A DNA stretch of 64,000 nucleotides from Dinoroseobacter sp034111085 (GCA_034111085.1 JAWUXZ010000034.1:201489-265488); one strand, 5' to 3'. Shown: positions 26,254-34,670, numbered from the stretch's first letter. Numbers and translations are program-made. Notes: generated from the sequence alone by a model not told the origin.

Positions 26254-27177
26254 CTAGGGGTCTTTGGGCTCATAGGCGGCGGTGACAATATCGACCACCA
26301 GCCGGGTCAGCGAGAAACTAACCAAGGCATTGTAGAACAGCAGTAAGATAAGGCCGAAAGGGGAAAACGCAAAGGATTGTGTCTGTTTTGCAAGCACCCA
26401 ACCGGCTGTCTCGAGGCTGCGCGGCAGTCCAATGGCCCACGCCACGATATGATCGCGCGGCGGTAGAACGCTTTGGCCTTGGGAAATCGCAGCGCTGAGG
26501 TTCGGGGCGTCAGCGGCGGCAGGCGCAGGCTCAAGATACCAGCCGACCCAGAAGAACGCGGCCGTGCCGATCAGGCCCATGACAGTGGCGGCAATCGGGC
26601 CCGCAACCACCAATACCAGATCGCGGCGGGTGTGCATGGCGGCCCATCTTGCGGCAAATGCAAGCACCAGACCGGTCGTCAAGCACAAGCCAATCGCAAG
26701 CCCGCCTTCGCGCACTGAGGCGGTCAGCGCGAAATCCGCAAGCGTCACAACCGTCGCGAGTGCTGCCACGAACCCCACAAGATGCGCCATGACCCGGCCT
26801 TGAAAAATCTCGTAAAGCCAACTGTCGGTACGCAGGATCGCGCGCCGCCACGTCATGCGCCGGATCACCGATCTGCGGTAGGTGCCGCGCCACACAAGCA
26901 GTCCTAAGACCACCAAAAGCAAGATTGCCGGGTCGCCCACCGGATATAGCAGGCGCCATAAATGCAGGATGCCTACCGCCAGCAATCCGGCAGCAAGGCC
27001 TGCAAAATATGACATTGGGATATGTTTTGGCATGCCTACAGGTGCTGAAATACGGGGTTTTGGCGGCTCAATCGGTTTATAGAGGCGCGGACGCAGATTG
27101 TCGCCTGCTACAGCGTTGACCTCGCCCAAACCCTGAGGTTGAGTAAGCGCTGCCTGAAACCGCGAGAACTTTGCCAT
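26254..27177 (-). CDS. Hypothetical polytopic membrane protein
   Basis: A 307-residue protein with a Pro-rich cytoplasmic N-terminus (YKPIEPPKPRISAPVGMPK) and about six hydrophobic segments, including YFAGLAAGLLAVGILHLW, AILLLVVLGLLVW, LVGFVAALATVVTLADFAL and GLAIGLCLTTGLVLAFAA. No family is recognised. The start chosen, ATG at 27177 (MAKFSRFQAAL), overlaps the ATG of the divergent hydrolase gene as CATG. A GTG at 27183 is possible. It is likely co-expressed with the downstream 336-residue protein. Confidence 0.7.
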   Translation of the reverse strand: MAKFSRFQAALTQPQGLGEVNAVAGDNLRPRLYKPIEPPKPRISAPVGMPKHIPMSYFAGLAAGLLAVGILHLWRLLYPVGDPAILLLVVLGLLVWRGTYRRSVIRRMTWRRAILRTDSWLYEIFQGRVMAHLVGFVAALATVVTLADFALTASVREGGLAIGLCLTTGLVLAFAARWAAMHTRRDLVLVVAGPIAATVMGLIGTAAFFWVGWYLEPAPAAADAPNLSAAISQGQSVLPPRDHIVAWAIGLPRSLETAGWVLAKQTQSFAFSPFGLILLLFYNALVSFSLTRLVVDIVTAAYEPKDP

Positions 27178-27874
27178 GACCACTTACCTTTTTCCGCCCG
27201 CTCCACAGCCAAGTTTGGCCATCGAGGGGGAAGACACCTCTTATCCCGTCCACCGTATTTTCTGTGTGGGGCGAAATTATGTTGCGCATGCGACCGAGAT
27301 GGGGGGCGAAGTCGACCGCGAGGCGCCGTGGTACTTCATGAAGTCCGCCCATGCCTTGGTGCTGTCTGGCGTGACGCTGCCATACCCGCCCGGCACCTCG
27401 AATTTTCACCACGAGATGGAGCTAGTGATCGCCCTTGGTGCGCCCGCATTTCAGGTCTCGGTAGACGAGGCGATGGACGCCGTTTTCGGCTATGCTGCGG
27501 GCCTCGATATGACCCGGCGCGATCTTCAGCAGCTCGGTAAGGACAACCGCCGCCCGTGGGATTTGGGAAAAGACATCGAGGGTGGCGCTGTGATTGGCGC
27601 TGTTTCGCGTGCTGAAGCAATGGGTGCGATTGGCCCGCAACGTATCCAACTCAGCGTCAATGGCGCGAGCAGGCAAGATGCGACTTTGGCCGATATGGTC
27701 TGGAGCGTGCCTGAGATCATCGCACATCTGTCCCAATTCTATCACCTGCAAGCGGGCGATCTGATCATGACCGGCACCCCCGCCGGGGTCGGTCCAGTGG
27801 TCGCGGGCGATGTGATTGAAGGCCAGATTGAGGGGCTTGCGCCTGTCACCCATACACTCGGCGCTGCGGAATGA
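27176..27874 (+). CDS. Fumarylacetoacetate hydrolase family protein (fumarylpyruvate hydrolase-like)
   Basis: A 232-residue FAH-fold hydrolase. Metal-binding acidic residues lie in HHEMELVIALG and GLDMTRRDLQ, with the Lys in KDNRRPWDLGKD and the C-terminal LIMTGTPAGVGPV. The family cleaves C-C bonds of acylpyruvates or decarboxylates oxaloacetate. Fumarylpyruvate hydrolase is the closest general type, and the substrate is not certain. The start MTTYLFPPAPQPS is canonical. Its stop overlaps an ATG of the next gene. Confidence 0.85.
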   Translation: MTTYLFPPAPQPSLAIEGEDTSYPVHRIFCVGRNYVAHATEMGGEVDREAPWYFMKSAHALVLSGVTLPYPPGTSNFHHEMELVIALGAPAFQVSVDEAMDAVFGYAAGLDMTRRDLQQLGKDNRRPWDLGKDIEGGAVIGAVSRAEAMGAIGPQRIQLSVNGASRQDATLADMVWSVPEIIAHLSQFYHLQAGDLIMTGTPAGVGPVVAGDVIEGQIEGLAPVTHTLGAAE

Positions 27875-27891
27875 GGTTTCGCGATAACGTT

Positions 27892-28422
27892 ATGCGCAAA
27901 ACACTCCTCGCGCTCGCAACTCTTCCGTTTCTGACGCTTCCCGTTTTTGCCGATGCCGAGACGGATTCAAACTTCATCGCCGAGCGCACTGTTACCGCCG
28001 AAGCTTTGCGCGCCACGATGGAGGTTTTGGGGCCCATACTGGCCCAGGCCATCGAATTTCAACTCAGCCAAAACCAGATTGAGCTAAGCGATCCCGAAGG
28101 TTTCATAAGCCTGATCGGGCAAGAGTTTGAAGGCGTATACCTCGAAGAACTCAAAGCCCAAACCGCCGCCCTACAGCAGGAGGTTTTTACCGCAGACGAA
28201 CTCGCGGGCATCGCCGCATTCTACGCAACTCCGGCAGGCGAGGCGCTGATCCTTAAGACGCCATCGCTTATGCAGCGCAGCCAACAAATCGGTGAACAAC
28301 TCGGGGCATTGGCGTTGCGAGAAGCGGGGTTCCGGCTGGCGCAGCGGATCGAAGACGAGGGCATCAGTTTCACCGAAGATCCCGCCATGATGGACCGCTT
28401 GCGCGACCTGCTCGGGCGGTAA
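27892..28422 (+). CDS. DUF2059 family periplasmic protein
   Basis: A 176-residue exported protein with a signal peptide (MRKTLLALATLPFLTLPVFA, cut before DAETDSN) and a helical DUF2059 domain (FTADELAGIAAFYATPAGEA, then LILKTPSLMQRSQ). The function is unknown. An upstream ATG at 27871 overlaps the FAH stop (ATGA) and would add MRFRDNV. The start at 27892 gives a cleaner signal peptide. It ends directly against nadD on the other strand (TAA then CTA with no gap). Confidence 0.8.
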   Translation: MRKTLLALATLPFLTLPVFADAETDSNFIAERTVTAEALRATMEVLGPILAQAIEFQLSQNQIELSDPEGFISLIGQEFEGVYLEELKAQTAALQQEVFTADELAGIAAFYATPAGEALILKTPSLMQRSQQIGEQLGALALREAGFRLAQRIEDEGISFTEDPAMMDRLRDLLGR

Positions 28423-29025
28423 CTACCAAGCCCCGCGCGCGCGGATTGCACTGCTGCTTTCCCCGCGCATCGGCACATTGACGAAACTCCATGCCGGGGC
28501 CTGCGCGTAAGCCAGCCCGAATGCATCGCGCTTGCGCACTCGGAAGGATCGGTACAGCGTTGCGGCCTTCGAGGTTCGCGCCGGAATCCGTCCACCGGGT
28601 CGGGCCAACACGCCCAAAGGCACCGCCTCGATAATCTGCTGCCAATTCTCCCAACGGTGGAACTGCGCCAGATTATCCGCACCCATCAGCCAGACAAACC
28701 GTGTGCGCGGATAGAGCTGCTGCATCGCCTTGATCGTTTGCGCGGTATAACGCGTGCCAATCCGTGCCTCGATATCCGTGATCGTAACGCGCGGATCGTG
28801 CATCATCGCGTGCGCAGCCGCCATCCGCCGCACAAGCGGGGCAGGGCCGTGCGCCTTGAGCGGATTGCCGGGACTGACCAGCCACCACACGCCGTCCAGC
28901 CCGAAGCGTTTTAGCGCCTCGCGGGTGATATGCGCATGGCCTTCATGGGGCGGATCAAACGACCCGCCCAGCAGTCCAATCGCCTGACCCGGACGGGCGG
29001 CGGGCAGATCAAATCGTGGGATCAC
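28423..29025 (-). CDS. nadD: Nicotinate-nucleotide adenylyltransferase
   Basis: A 200-residue enzyme adenylating nicotinate mononucleotide in NAD synthesis. The nucleotidyltransferase motif IGLLGGSFDPPHEGHAHI and the later RFVWLMGADNLAQFHRW are diagnostic, though the usual ISxTxIR end is replaced by SSAIRARGAW. It starts with GTG at 29025, overlapping the aldo/keto reductase stop (GTGA). nadE lies 13 kb away. Confidence 0.93.
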   Translation of the reverse strand: MIPRFDLPAARPGQAIGLLGGSFDPPHEGHAHITREALKRFGLDGVWWLVSPGNPLKAHGPAPLVRRMAAAHAMMHDPRVTITDIEARIGTRYTAQTIKAMQQLYPRTRFVWLMGADNLAQFHRWENWQQIIEAVPLGVLARPGGRIPARTSKAATLYRSFRVRKRDAFGLAYAQAPAWSFVNVPMRGESSSAIRARGAW

Positions 29026-30053
29026 ACGCCTTCCGACGACTTGGCCCAGAGATTAATATCGGCGTCCATGGCGTGGGTATCAATCTCGGCCAGCTCTGCT
29101 GCGGTGAAGTCCAGATTGCCGACGGCACCGGCGCAATCTTCGATCTGGCTGGGCTTGGAGGCGCCAATCAGCGCGGTCGTGATCCCGCCACCGCGCAAAA
29201 CCCAAGCAATCGCCATCTGCGCAAGGCTCTGCCCGCGCCGCTCGGCAATCTCGTTCAGGGCGCGCACTGATCCCAAAGCCCGCTCGGTAATCGTGCTCGG
29301 ATTAAGCGATTTGCCTTGGGCGGCCCGACTGCCTTCCGGCACGCCGTTCAAATACTTGTTCGACAAAACCCCTTGGGCAAGCGGTGTGAAAGCAATCGAT
29401 CCAACGCCAAGTTCGTGCAAGGTCTCTTTCAGCCCGTCACGTTCGACCCAGCGATTAAGCATGTTGTAGGACGGCTGATGGATTACGCAGGGCGTGCCCA
29501 GATCCTTCAAGATCGCTACGGCTTCGCGGGTCCGCTCGGTATTGTAGGACGAAATGCCTACGTAAATTGCACGCCCAGACCGCACGATATGATCCAGCGC
29601 GCCCATCGTCTCTTCCAAGGGCGTGTCGGGATCAAACCTGTGCGAATAAAAAATATCGACGTAATCCATACCCATGCGCTTGAGCGATGCATCGCAAGAC
29701 GCGATCAAACTCTTCCGGCTGCCCCACTCGCCATACGGGCCCGGCCACATGTCATATCCCGCTTTAGTGCTGACAATCAGCTCATCGCGATACCCGGCAA
29801 AGTCAGTGCGCAGGATCTCGCCAAACGCTTCCTCGGCACTGCCCGCAGGCGGCCCGTAATTATTGGCCAGATCGAAATGCGTGATGCCCAGATCAAATGC
29901 CCGCTGACACAGCGCGCGCTTGACCTCATGAGGGGTGTCGCCGCCGAAATTATGCCATAGCCCAAGGCTTACCGCAGGCAGCTTCAGCCCCGAGCGGCCA
30001 CAGCGGCGGTAGACCATTTGGCCGTAGCGATCCTCGGCGGGGGTATATGTCAT
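29022..30053 (-). CDS. Aldo/keto reductase (YghZ/GpR type)
   Basis: A 343-residue NADPH-dependent oxidoreductase of the L-glyceraldehyde-3-phosphate reductase group: CGRSGLKLPAVSLGLWHNFG, catalytic Asp/Tyr in HFDLANNYGPPAGSAEE, MDYVDIFYSHRFDPDTP and cofactor segment LIGASKPSQIEDC. The ATG at 30053 (MTYTPAEDRYGQM) has AAAGGA upstream and is preferred over 30086. It is coupled to nadD, although no functional link is known. Confidence 0.9.
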   Translation of the reverse strand: MTYTPAEDRYGQMVYRRCGRSGLKLPAVSLGLWHNFGGDTPHEVKRALCQRAFDLGITHFDLANNYGPPAGSAEEAFGEILRTDFAGYRDELIVSTKAGYDMWPGPYGEWGSRKSLIASCDASLKRMGMDYVDIFYSHRFDPDTPLEETMGALDHIVRSGRAIYVGISSYNTERTREAVAILKDLGTPCVIHQPSYNMLNRWVERDGLKETLHELGVGSIAFTPLAQGVLSNKYLNGVPEGSRAAQGKSLNPSTITERALGSVRALNEIAERRGQSLAQMAIAWVLRGGGITTALIGASKPSQIEDCAGAVGNLDFTAAELAEIDTHAMDADINLWAKSSEGV

Positions 30054-30133
30054 TGCAGGTTCCTTTCGGTTGCGGGCACACTGCACCTGAGCGGGGCGTT
30101 GTCAAATCCCGCAGCACCAACCGGAGCTTGCCC

Positions 30134-30478
30134 ATGCGTCTTCTCACCGAACTTGGCCTTGGAACCTCGTTGCGTCGGGGCGACTATACCGAAGCCGCGT
30201 GCCGTGCGGTACGCGACGCGCTCTGGCATAACTCCATCAATCTGGCCGAGCTGTTCGGGTTCGAAAAGACCGATATGCGCATCAAGGTCGAAATTGGTGC
30301 GCAGGCCCCCGAGAAGGTTAATATTGCAGAGGTCGCATTGGTTTTCCCCTACGGCCAGACTGAGATCGTCGTCACCAAAGGTGGCCTCGACGTGCCGCGC
30401 CCCGATGATGACGGTAATCCCACGATCATGGTAAACGCCGCCCTGTCGGTCAGCTTTGATATGGAGGCCGCGACATGA
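30134..30478 (+). CDS. Lin0512 family protein, first copy
   Basis: A 114-residue protein of the Lin0512 family, a conserved group without known function. It begins MRLLTELGLGTSLRRGDYTE and has the family pattern ACRAVRDALWHNSI followed by a Val-rich sheet region (IKVEIGAQAPEKVNIAEV). No catalytic motif, signal or membrane segment is visible. It overlaps the second copy as ATGA (30475-30478). The two paralogues are probably partners in a hetero-oligomer. Confidence 0.8.
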   Translation: MRLLTELGLGTSLRRGDYTEAACRAVRDALWHNSINLAELFGFEKTDMRIKVEIGAQAPEKVNIAEVALVFPYGQTEIVVTKGGLDVPRPDDDGNPTIMVNAALSVSFDMEAAT

Positions 30479-30852
30479 GCGAGCTCCGCAAAGACCAGCG
30501 CTTCATCATCGAGATGGGCATGGGCAACGACCAGTACGGCCAAGACTACACTAAGGTCGCTGCACGCGCGATCGAGGACGCAATTCGCCATTCAGCGATC
30601 CCGATGTTTGCTGCCACCGGGCTTCCGTCTGACGAGATGCGGGTGCAAGTCACCGTCGCCGTCCAAAAGCCCGAGGATGTTGATACCGAAGCCCTTCGCG
30701 CGAAACTGCCGCGCGGGCAGGCCAGCGTCACTGCCACTCATGGTGGGCTGAACGTGGTGAATGACGAAACTGGCACAACGCTGGTGATCGCCACCGCTGC
30801 GGTCGAGGCTTTCATGCCACGCCAGACCAAGTGGCGCCTCAAGGGCGGTTGA
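30475..30852 (+). CDS. Lin0512 family protein, second copy
   Basis: A 125-residue paralogue of the preceding protein: RFIIEMGMGNDQYGQDYTKV aligns with the first copy's start, and AARAIEDAIRHSAI with its ACRAVRDALWHNSI. Both end in a short beta-rich segment with a GGLNV or GGLDV motif. Tandem, translationally coupled paralogues suggest a two-subunit assembly. Function unknown. The TetR-pspA unit begins about 50 bases downstream. Confidence 0.8.
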   Translation: MSELRKDQRFIIEMGMGNDQYGQDYTKVAARAIEDAIRHSAIPMFAATGLPSDEMRVQVTVAVQKPEDVDTEALRAKLPRGQASVTATHGGLNVVNDETGTTLVIATAAVEAFMPRQTKWRLKGG

Positions 30853-30878
30853 TCCCTGGGCAAGGCGGCTCTAGGCGT

Positions 30879-30891
30879 TGAACATAGTTCA
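30879..30891. promoter_or_regulatory. TGAAC-N3-GTTCA operator ahead of tetR
   Basis: The perfect inverted repeat TGAAC-ATA-GTTCA lies 9 bases before the first tetR ATG. The same palindrome recurs three times upstream of pspA, so this is the likely autoregulatory site of the TetR protein encoded next to it. No other copies were noticed in the window. Confidence 0.8.
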
Positions 30892-30900
30892 CGAGTTTGG

Positions 30901-31506
30901 ATGCTGCCCATGTCCACCGCCGATCGCCGCGCTGCGCTGCGAGATACCCTCATCGACCTCGCCAGCGATCGCATCGCCGAAGACGGGTTGCGTGCGCTGA
31001 AGGTCCGCGATCTGGCAACGTCCGCAAAATGCTCGGTCGGCGCGATCTACAACGTGTTCGGCGACCTGAACGAGCTGTCGATGGCCGTCAACGGCGAGAC
31101 GTTCAAGGCGCTAGGCGCACATGTGCTGGCAGGCCTCGCGCCCCATGCAGGCGCGCCCGCCGTGGACCGTCTTATCGCGATGTCAGAATCGTATCTCGAT
31201 TTCGCATCCGAAAACCCCCGGCTCTGGCGCGCGCTTTTCGACATCTCATTGACCCGGACCCAAGCGCCCGATTGGTACCTCGGCGCGCTCGACGGGCTGT
31301 TTGCGATCATCGACGTCCCGATTGCCGAGGTCTTCCCGGATCTTCCCGAGGATCAGGTACGCCTGCGCACGCGCGCGCTGTTTAGTTCTATCCACGGGAT
31401 CGTGCTGCTGGGGATTGAAAACCGCATCTCGAGTGTCGACAAAGATGACATGCCCGAGATGATCCGGTTTGTTCTGCGTAGCATCGCCGTCGAAAAGAAA
31501 ATTTGA
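30901..31506 (+). CDS. TetR/AcrR family repressor of pspA (predicted)
   Basis: A 201-residue regulator. The N-terminal helix-turn-helix covers about residues 15-55 (LRALKVRDLATSAKCSVGAI, YNVFGDLNELSMAVN), and the C-terminal ligand/dimer domain contains a WHG-type pattern (RLWRALFDISLTRTQAPDWY, FSSIHGIVLLGIENR). It starts at 30901 or at the ATG at 30910 (MSTADRRAAL). One palindromic site overlaps its own 5' region and three lie before pspA, the first of them even covering the tetR stop codon. I infer autorepression plus repression of pspA, relieved by an unknown ligand. Confidence 0.9.
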   Translation: MLPMSTADRRAALRDTLIDLASDRIAEDGLRALKVRDLATSAKCSVGAIYNVFGDLNELSMAVNGETFKALGAHVLAGLAPHAGAPAVDRLIAMSESYLDFASENPRLWRALFDISLTRTQAPDWYLGALDGLFAIIDVPIAEVFPDLPEDQVRLRTRALFSSIHGIVLLGIENRISSVDKDDMPEMIRFVLRSIAVEKKI

Positions 31507-31574
31507 ACGCCGTTCACATTTGGTATTGAACATCGTTCACGAAGAGCGCATATACGCCTCATGAACGATGTTCA
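31504..31574. promoter_or_regulatory. Triple TGAAC-N3-GTTCA operator and promoter region of pspA
   Basis: Three perfect palindromes occur in 71 bases: TGAAC-GCC-GTTCA (31504-31516, overlapping the tetR stop), TGAAC-ATC-GTTCA (31527-31539) and TGAAC-GAT-GTTCA (31562-31574). A plausible promoter has -35 TTGAAC (31526-31531, inside the second site) and -10 near TATACG (31551-31556). The third site ends just before the GAGGAG ribosome-binding site. A seven-codon reading frame (MNDVHEE plus Thr) starts at 31561 and stops at 31587, two bases before pspA; this may be incidental. Confidence 0.8.
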
Positions 31575-31589
31575 CGAGGAGACGTGAAA

Positions 31590-32273
31590 ATGCTCAAGAC
31601 CCTGAACACTCTGCTAATGGGTAAGACCGCCCGCGCCGAGGAAGCAATGCAAGACCGCTTTTCGCGCGATCTGATCGACCAAAAAGTGCGCGAGGCTGAC
31701 GCCAATATGCGCGCTGCCAAGTCCCAACTCGCCCTGCTGATCCAGCGCGAACGAACCGAGACAAGGCTGCTGGCACAGTTGGACGGGCGCATCACCGACC
31801 TCAGCAAACGCGCAAGTGCGGCACTGGCATCCGTGCGCGACGACCTCGCCGCCGACGCCTGCACTGCAATTGCCGAGATGGAAAATGAACGTGCTGTGCG
31901 CCGTGACGCGCTTGCCCATAATCAAGGCCAAGTGATCCGCCTGCGTCGCGCATTGGAGGGCGGTCATCGCCGCATGATTAATCTGCGCCAAGGTGCTTTG
32001 CGGGCGAGGGCGCTTCGCCGCGAGCAGGACATGCAGTCCCGCCTTGGTGCCACATCCCGCGCTCAAAGCGCCGCGCGTGAGGCCGAAGACCTGATCGCCC
32101 GCGTGTTGGACCGCGATAGCCCCGGCGAACAGGCCCAGATTCTGGCCGAGCTGGAAGCCAGCTTCACCAAAGGAAAGCCGACCGAGCGCCCTTCCGCAGG
32201 GTTCGGCCCCAAACTGAAATCGAGCGCTTCCGACGTCATGGCGCGCCTGAAATCCAACCCTCAACTCGCTTAG
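31590..32273 (+). CDS. pspA: PspA/IM30 family membrane-stress protein
   Basis: A 227-residue protein, almost entirely predicted coiled coil, starting MLKTLNTLLMGKTARAEEAM with the amphipathic N-terminal helix of PspA. Family features continue in DRFSRDLIDQKVREADANM and RDDLAADACTAIAEMENERA. PspA/IM30 proteins assemble ESCRT-III-like polymers that protect or remodel the inner membrane under envelope stress. The ATG at 31590 is chosen because GAGGAG is 7-9 bases ahead; the GTG at 31584 is too close. No pspBC or PspF is present, and control appears to be by the upstream TetR protein. Confidence 0.85.
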   Translation: MLKTLNTLLMGKTARAEEAMQDRFSRDLIDQKVREADANMRAAKSQLALLIQRERTETRLLAQLDGRITDLSKRASAALASVRDDLAADACTAIAEMENERAVRRDALAHNQGQVIRLRRALEGGHRRMINLRQGALRARALRREQDMQSRLGATSRAQSAAREAEDLIARVLDRDSPGEQAQILAELEASFTKGKPTERPSAGFGPKLKSSASDVMARLKSNPQLA

Positions 32274-32349
32274 CCAAGCACCACAAGGCCAAACCAACGC
32301 CTGCTTGGCGAAGACATCTGAGCTTCCAAAACCCGACATCTCGTTCCCC

Positions 32350-32417
32350 GTGTGTGGCGTCCCACCCTTTGTCCACACACCAAACTGGCCCGGACCTCGC
32401 GTTCGGGCCTTTTTTTA
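32350..32417 (+). terminator. Double hairpin with U tract after pspA
   Basis: GTGTGTGG (32350-32357) pairs with CCACACAC (32373-32380). A second stem GGCCCG (32387-32392) / CGGGCC (32404-32409) is followed by seven Ts, a standard rho-independent terminator for pspA. The T run reaches the end of the convergent MOSC gene. Confidence 0.85.
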
Positions 32418-32885
32418 AAGCGGCGTGACAGCATCCCCCAGCGCAATCTCGCCCTCCAAGATCACTGACGCACACCACCCGCCATGCCCGCGCATTGCCG
32501 CATATCCGCCCGCACCCAAGGCCGTTTCCATCCGCGAACATGGCGCGCAGACGGTCGTAATCTCCAGAACCGCGGTCCCAATCCGCACCTGCCGTCCCTT
32601 GAGCGCACTCAGGTTCAGGCCTTCCACAACAAGGTTGCGCCGCAAAACCTCTGGTGCCACCGCGCTGCGCCCCAAATATCCGCCAATCGCCACCAAATGC
32701 TCTGCCTGCACCAGCGTCACTGCGCGCTTACCCACGCGTCCATGATCGCCCACAAGCCCCGAATTCGTGACGGCCGCCTTCTCAACCGCGTCCATCCCCA
32801 CAAGCCGCGCGCCCCTCAGGCCAATCCAAGCGACCTGCCCCTGTTGCGCAAACCGCGCCATCATCTGCGCCAACTGTCGCTGCAT
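32415..32885 (-). CDS. MOSC domain protein
   Basis: A 156-residue MOSC (molybdenum cofactor sulfurase C-terminal) domain. The conserved Cys is in VCAPCSRMETALG, preceded by the family pattern GDHGRVGKRAVTLVQAEHL and RRNLVVEGLNLSALKG. Such proteins carry or transfer sulfur or nitrogen via molybdenum cofactor. The start at 32885 (MQRQLAQMMARF) follows AAGGGGACGTG. It is divergent from ettA. Confidence 0.85.
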   Translation of the reverse strand: MQRQLAQMMARFAQQGQVAWIGLRGARLVGMDAVEKAAVTNSGLVGDHGRVGKRAVTLVQAEHLVAIGGYLGRSAVAPEVLRRNLVVEGLNLSALKGRQVRIGTAVLEITTVCAPCSRMETALGAGGYAAMRGHGGWCASVILEGEIALGDAVTPL

Positions 32886-32983
32886 CACGTCCCCTTCACA
32901 TTTCCCAAACCACAACCGCCGATTGCCCCGCGCCCGCGCCTCCGGTAGACCCCCGCGAAACCCACCTGACCGGAGCATTCCAA

Positions 32984-34639
32984 ATGGCAGCCCATCAATA
33001 CGTCTACCACATGGACGGCGTCTCGAAGACCTATCCCGGTGGCAAAAAATGCTTCGAAAATGTTCGCCTCAGCTTTCTGCCCGGCGTCAAGATCGGTGTC
33101 GTGGGTGTCAACGGGTCGGGTAAATCCACCTTGATGAAGATCATGGCGGGTCTCGACAAGGATTTCACCGGCGAGGCGTGGGCAGCTGAGGGCGCGAAGG
33201 GCGGCTACCTGCCACAGGAGCCGACGCTGGAAGAAGAGATGACCGTGCGCGACAACGTCATGCTTGGGGTCAAGGTCAAGAAAGACATCCTCGACCGCTA
33301 TAACGAGCTGGCGATGAACTATTCCGACGAGACCGCCGACGAGATGGCTGACCTGCAAGACGAGATTGACGCGCAAAACCTCTGGGATCTCGACAGCCAG
33401 GTGGACGTCGCGATGGAGGCGCTGCGCTGTCCGCCCGACGAGGCGATGCCCGAAAACCTTTCCGGGGGCGAGCGTCGCCGCGTCGCCCTTTGCAAACTGC
33501 TGCTCGAAGCGCCAGATATGCTGCTTCTCGACGAGCCGACCAACCACCTTGATGCTGAGACCATCGCGTGGCTGCAAAAGCACCTGATCGAGTACAAAGG
33601 CACGATCCTGATTGTCACCCACGACCGCTATTTCCTCGACGACATCACCGGCTGGATTCTCGAGCTCGATCGCGGGCGCGGTATTCCGTACGAGGGTAAC
33701 TATTCCGCATGGCTGGAACAAAAGGCCCAACGGCTTGCGCGCGAATCAAAAGACGACAAATCCAAGCAAAAGACCCTCGAGCGGGAATTGGAATGGATCC
33801 GCGCCGGGGCGAAAGCCCGTCAAGCCAAGCAAAAAGCCCGTATCAACGCCTATGAGGAACTGGCTGGCCAGTCCGAACGCGAAAAACTCAGCCGCGCCCA
33901 GATCATCATCCCCAACGGCCAGCGTTTGGGCCAAAAGGTAATCGAGGTCGAAAACCTCACCAAAGCCTACGGCGACAAACTGCTGGTCGAAGGCCTGTCG
34001 TTCGCGTTGCCTCCGGGCGGTATCGTCGGCGTAATCGGTCCCAACGGCGCTGGTAAATCCACGCTTTTCCGCATGCTAACCGGCCAAGAACAGCCCGACA
34101 GCGGCACGATTGAGTACGGCGATACTGTGTCGCTTAGCTATGTCGACCAATCTCGCGATGCGCTCAGTGCCAAGTCAACCGTCTGGGAAGAGATCAGCGA
34201 TGGCGGCGAGATCATCCAGCTGGGCGATGCACAGATGAACTCCCGCGCTTATTGCTCGGCGTTCAACTTCAAAGGCGGCGATCAGCAGAAACCCGTCGGC
34301 TTGCTGTCTGGGGGCGAAAGGAATCGCGTCCACTTGGCCAAGTTGTTGAAATCTGGTGGCAATGTCCTCCTGCTTGATGAACCTACCAATGACCTTGACG
34401 TGGAAACGTTAAGAGCGCTTGAAGAGGCCATCGAAAACTTCGCCGGATGCGCGGTTGTCATCAGCCACGACCGCTTTTTCCTCGACCGCCTGTGCACCCA
34501 CATCCTCGCGTTCGAGGGCGAGGCCCATGTCGAATGGTTCGAGGGCAACTTCGAGGCCTACGAGGAAGACAAAGTCCGCCGCCTCGGACCCGATGCGTTG
34601 GAGCCTAAGCGCGTGAAGTATAAGAAGTTTACGCGGTAA
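32984..34639 (+). CDS. ettA: Energy-dependent translational throttle protein EttA (ABC-F)
   Basis: A 551-residue ABC-F ATPase with two nucleotide-binding domains: GVNGSGKST and NLSGGERRRVALC in the first, GPNGAGKST and LLSGGERNRVHLAK in the second, plus Walker B LLLDEPTNHLD and LLLDEPTNDLD. The short arm insertion and the linker helix after residue 240 (EQKAQRLARESKDDKSKQKT) are as in EttA. It binds the ribosomal E site and gates elongation by ATP/ADP ratio. The length and start are typical. Confidence 0.95.
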   Translation: MAAHQYVYHMDGVSKTYPGGKKCFENVRLSFLPGVKIGVVGVNGSGKSTLMKIMAGLDKDFTGEAWAAEGAKGGYLPQEPTLEEEMTVRDNVMLGVKVKKDILDRYNELAMNYSDETADEMADLQDEIDAQNLWDLDSQVDVAMEALRCPPDEAMPENLSGGERRRVALCKLLLEAPDMLLLDEPTNHLDAETIAWLQKHLIEYKGTILIVTHDRYFLDDITGWILELDRGRGIPYEGNYSAWLEQKAQRLARESKDDKSKQKTLERELEWIRAGAKARQAKQKARINAYEELAGQSEREKLSRAQIIIPNGQRLGQKVIEVENLTKAYGDKLLVEGLSFALPPGGIVGVIGPNGAGKSTLFRMLTGQEQPDSGTIEYGDTVSLSYVDQSRDALSAKSTVWEEISDGGEIIQLGDAQMNSRAYCSAFNFKGGDQQKPVGLLSGGERNRVHLAKLLKSGGNVLLLDEPTNDLDVETLRALEEAIENFAGCAVVISHDRFFLDRLCTHILAFEGEAHVEWFEGNFEAYEEDKVRRLGPDALEPKRVKYKKFTR

Positions 34640-34652
34640 CGGGGTGGTGTAG

Positions 34653-34670
34653 GGCGGGCTTAAGCTCGCC
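34653..34670. repeat. 18-bp near-perfect palindrome after ettA
   Basis: GGCGGGCTTAAGCTCGCC differs from its reverse complement at a single base pair and lies 13 bases after the ettA stop. It has no T run, so it may be an mRNA end-protecting hairpin. The remainder of the 34671-34789 gap contains short CA/GT-rich repeats (TGTATGCACACAC, TGTATGTACA) and nothing else recognised. Confidence 0.5.
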
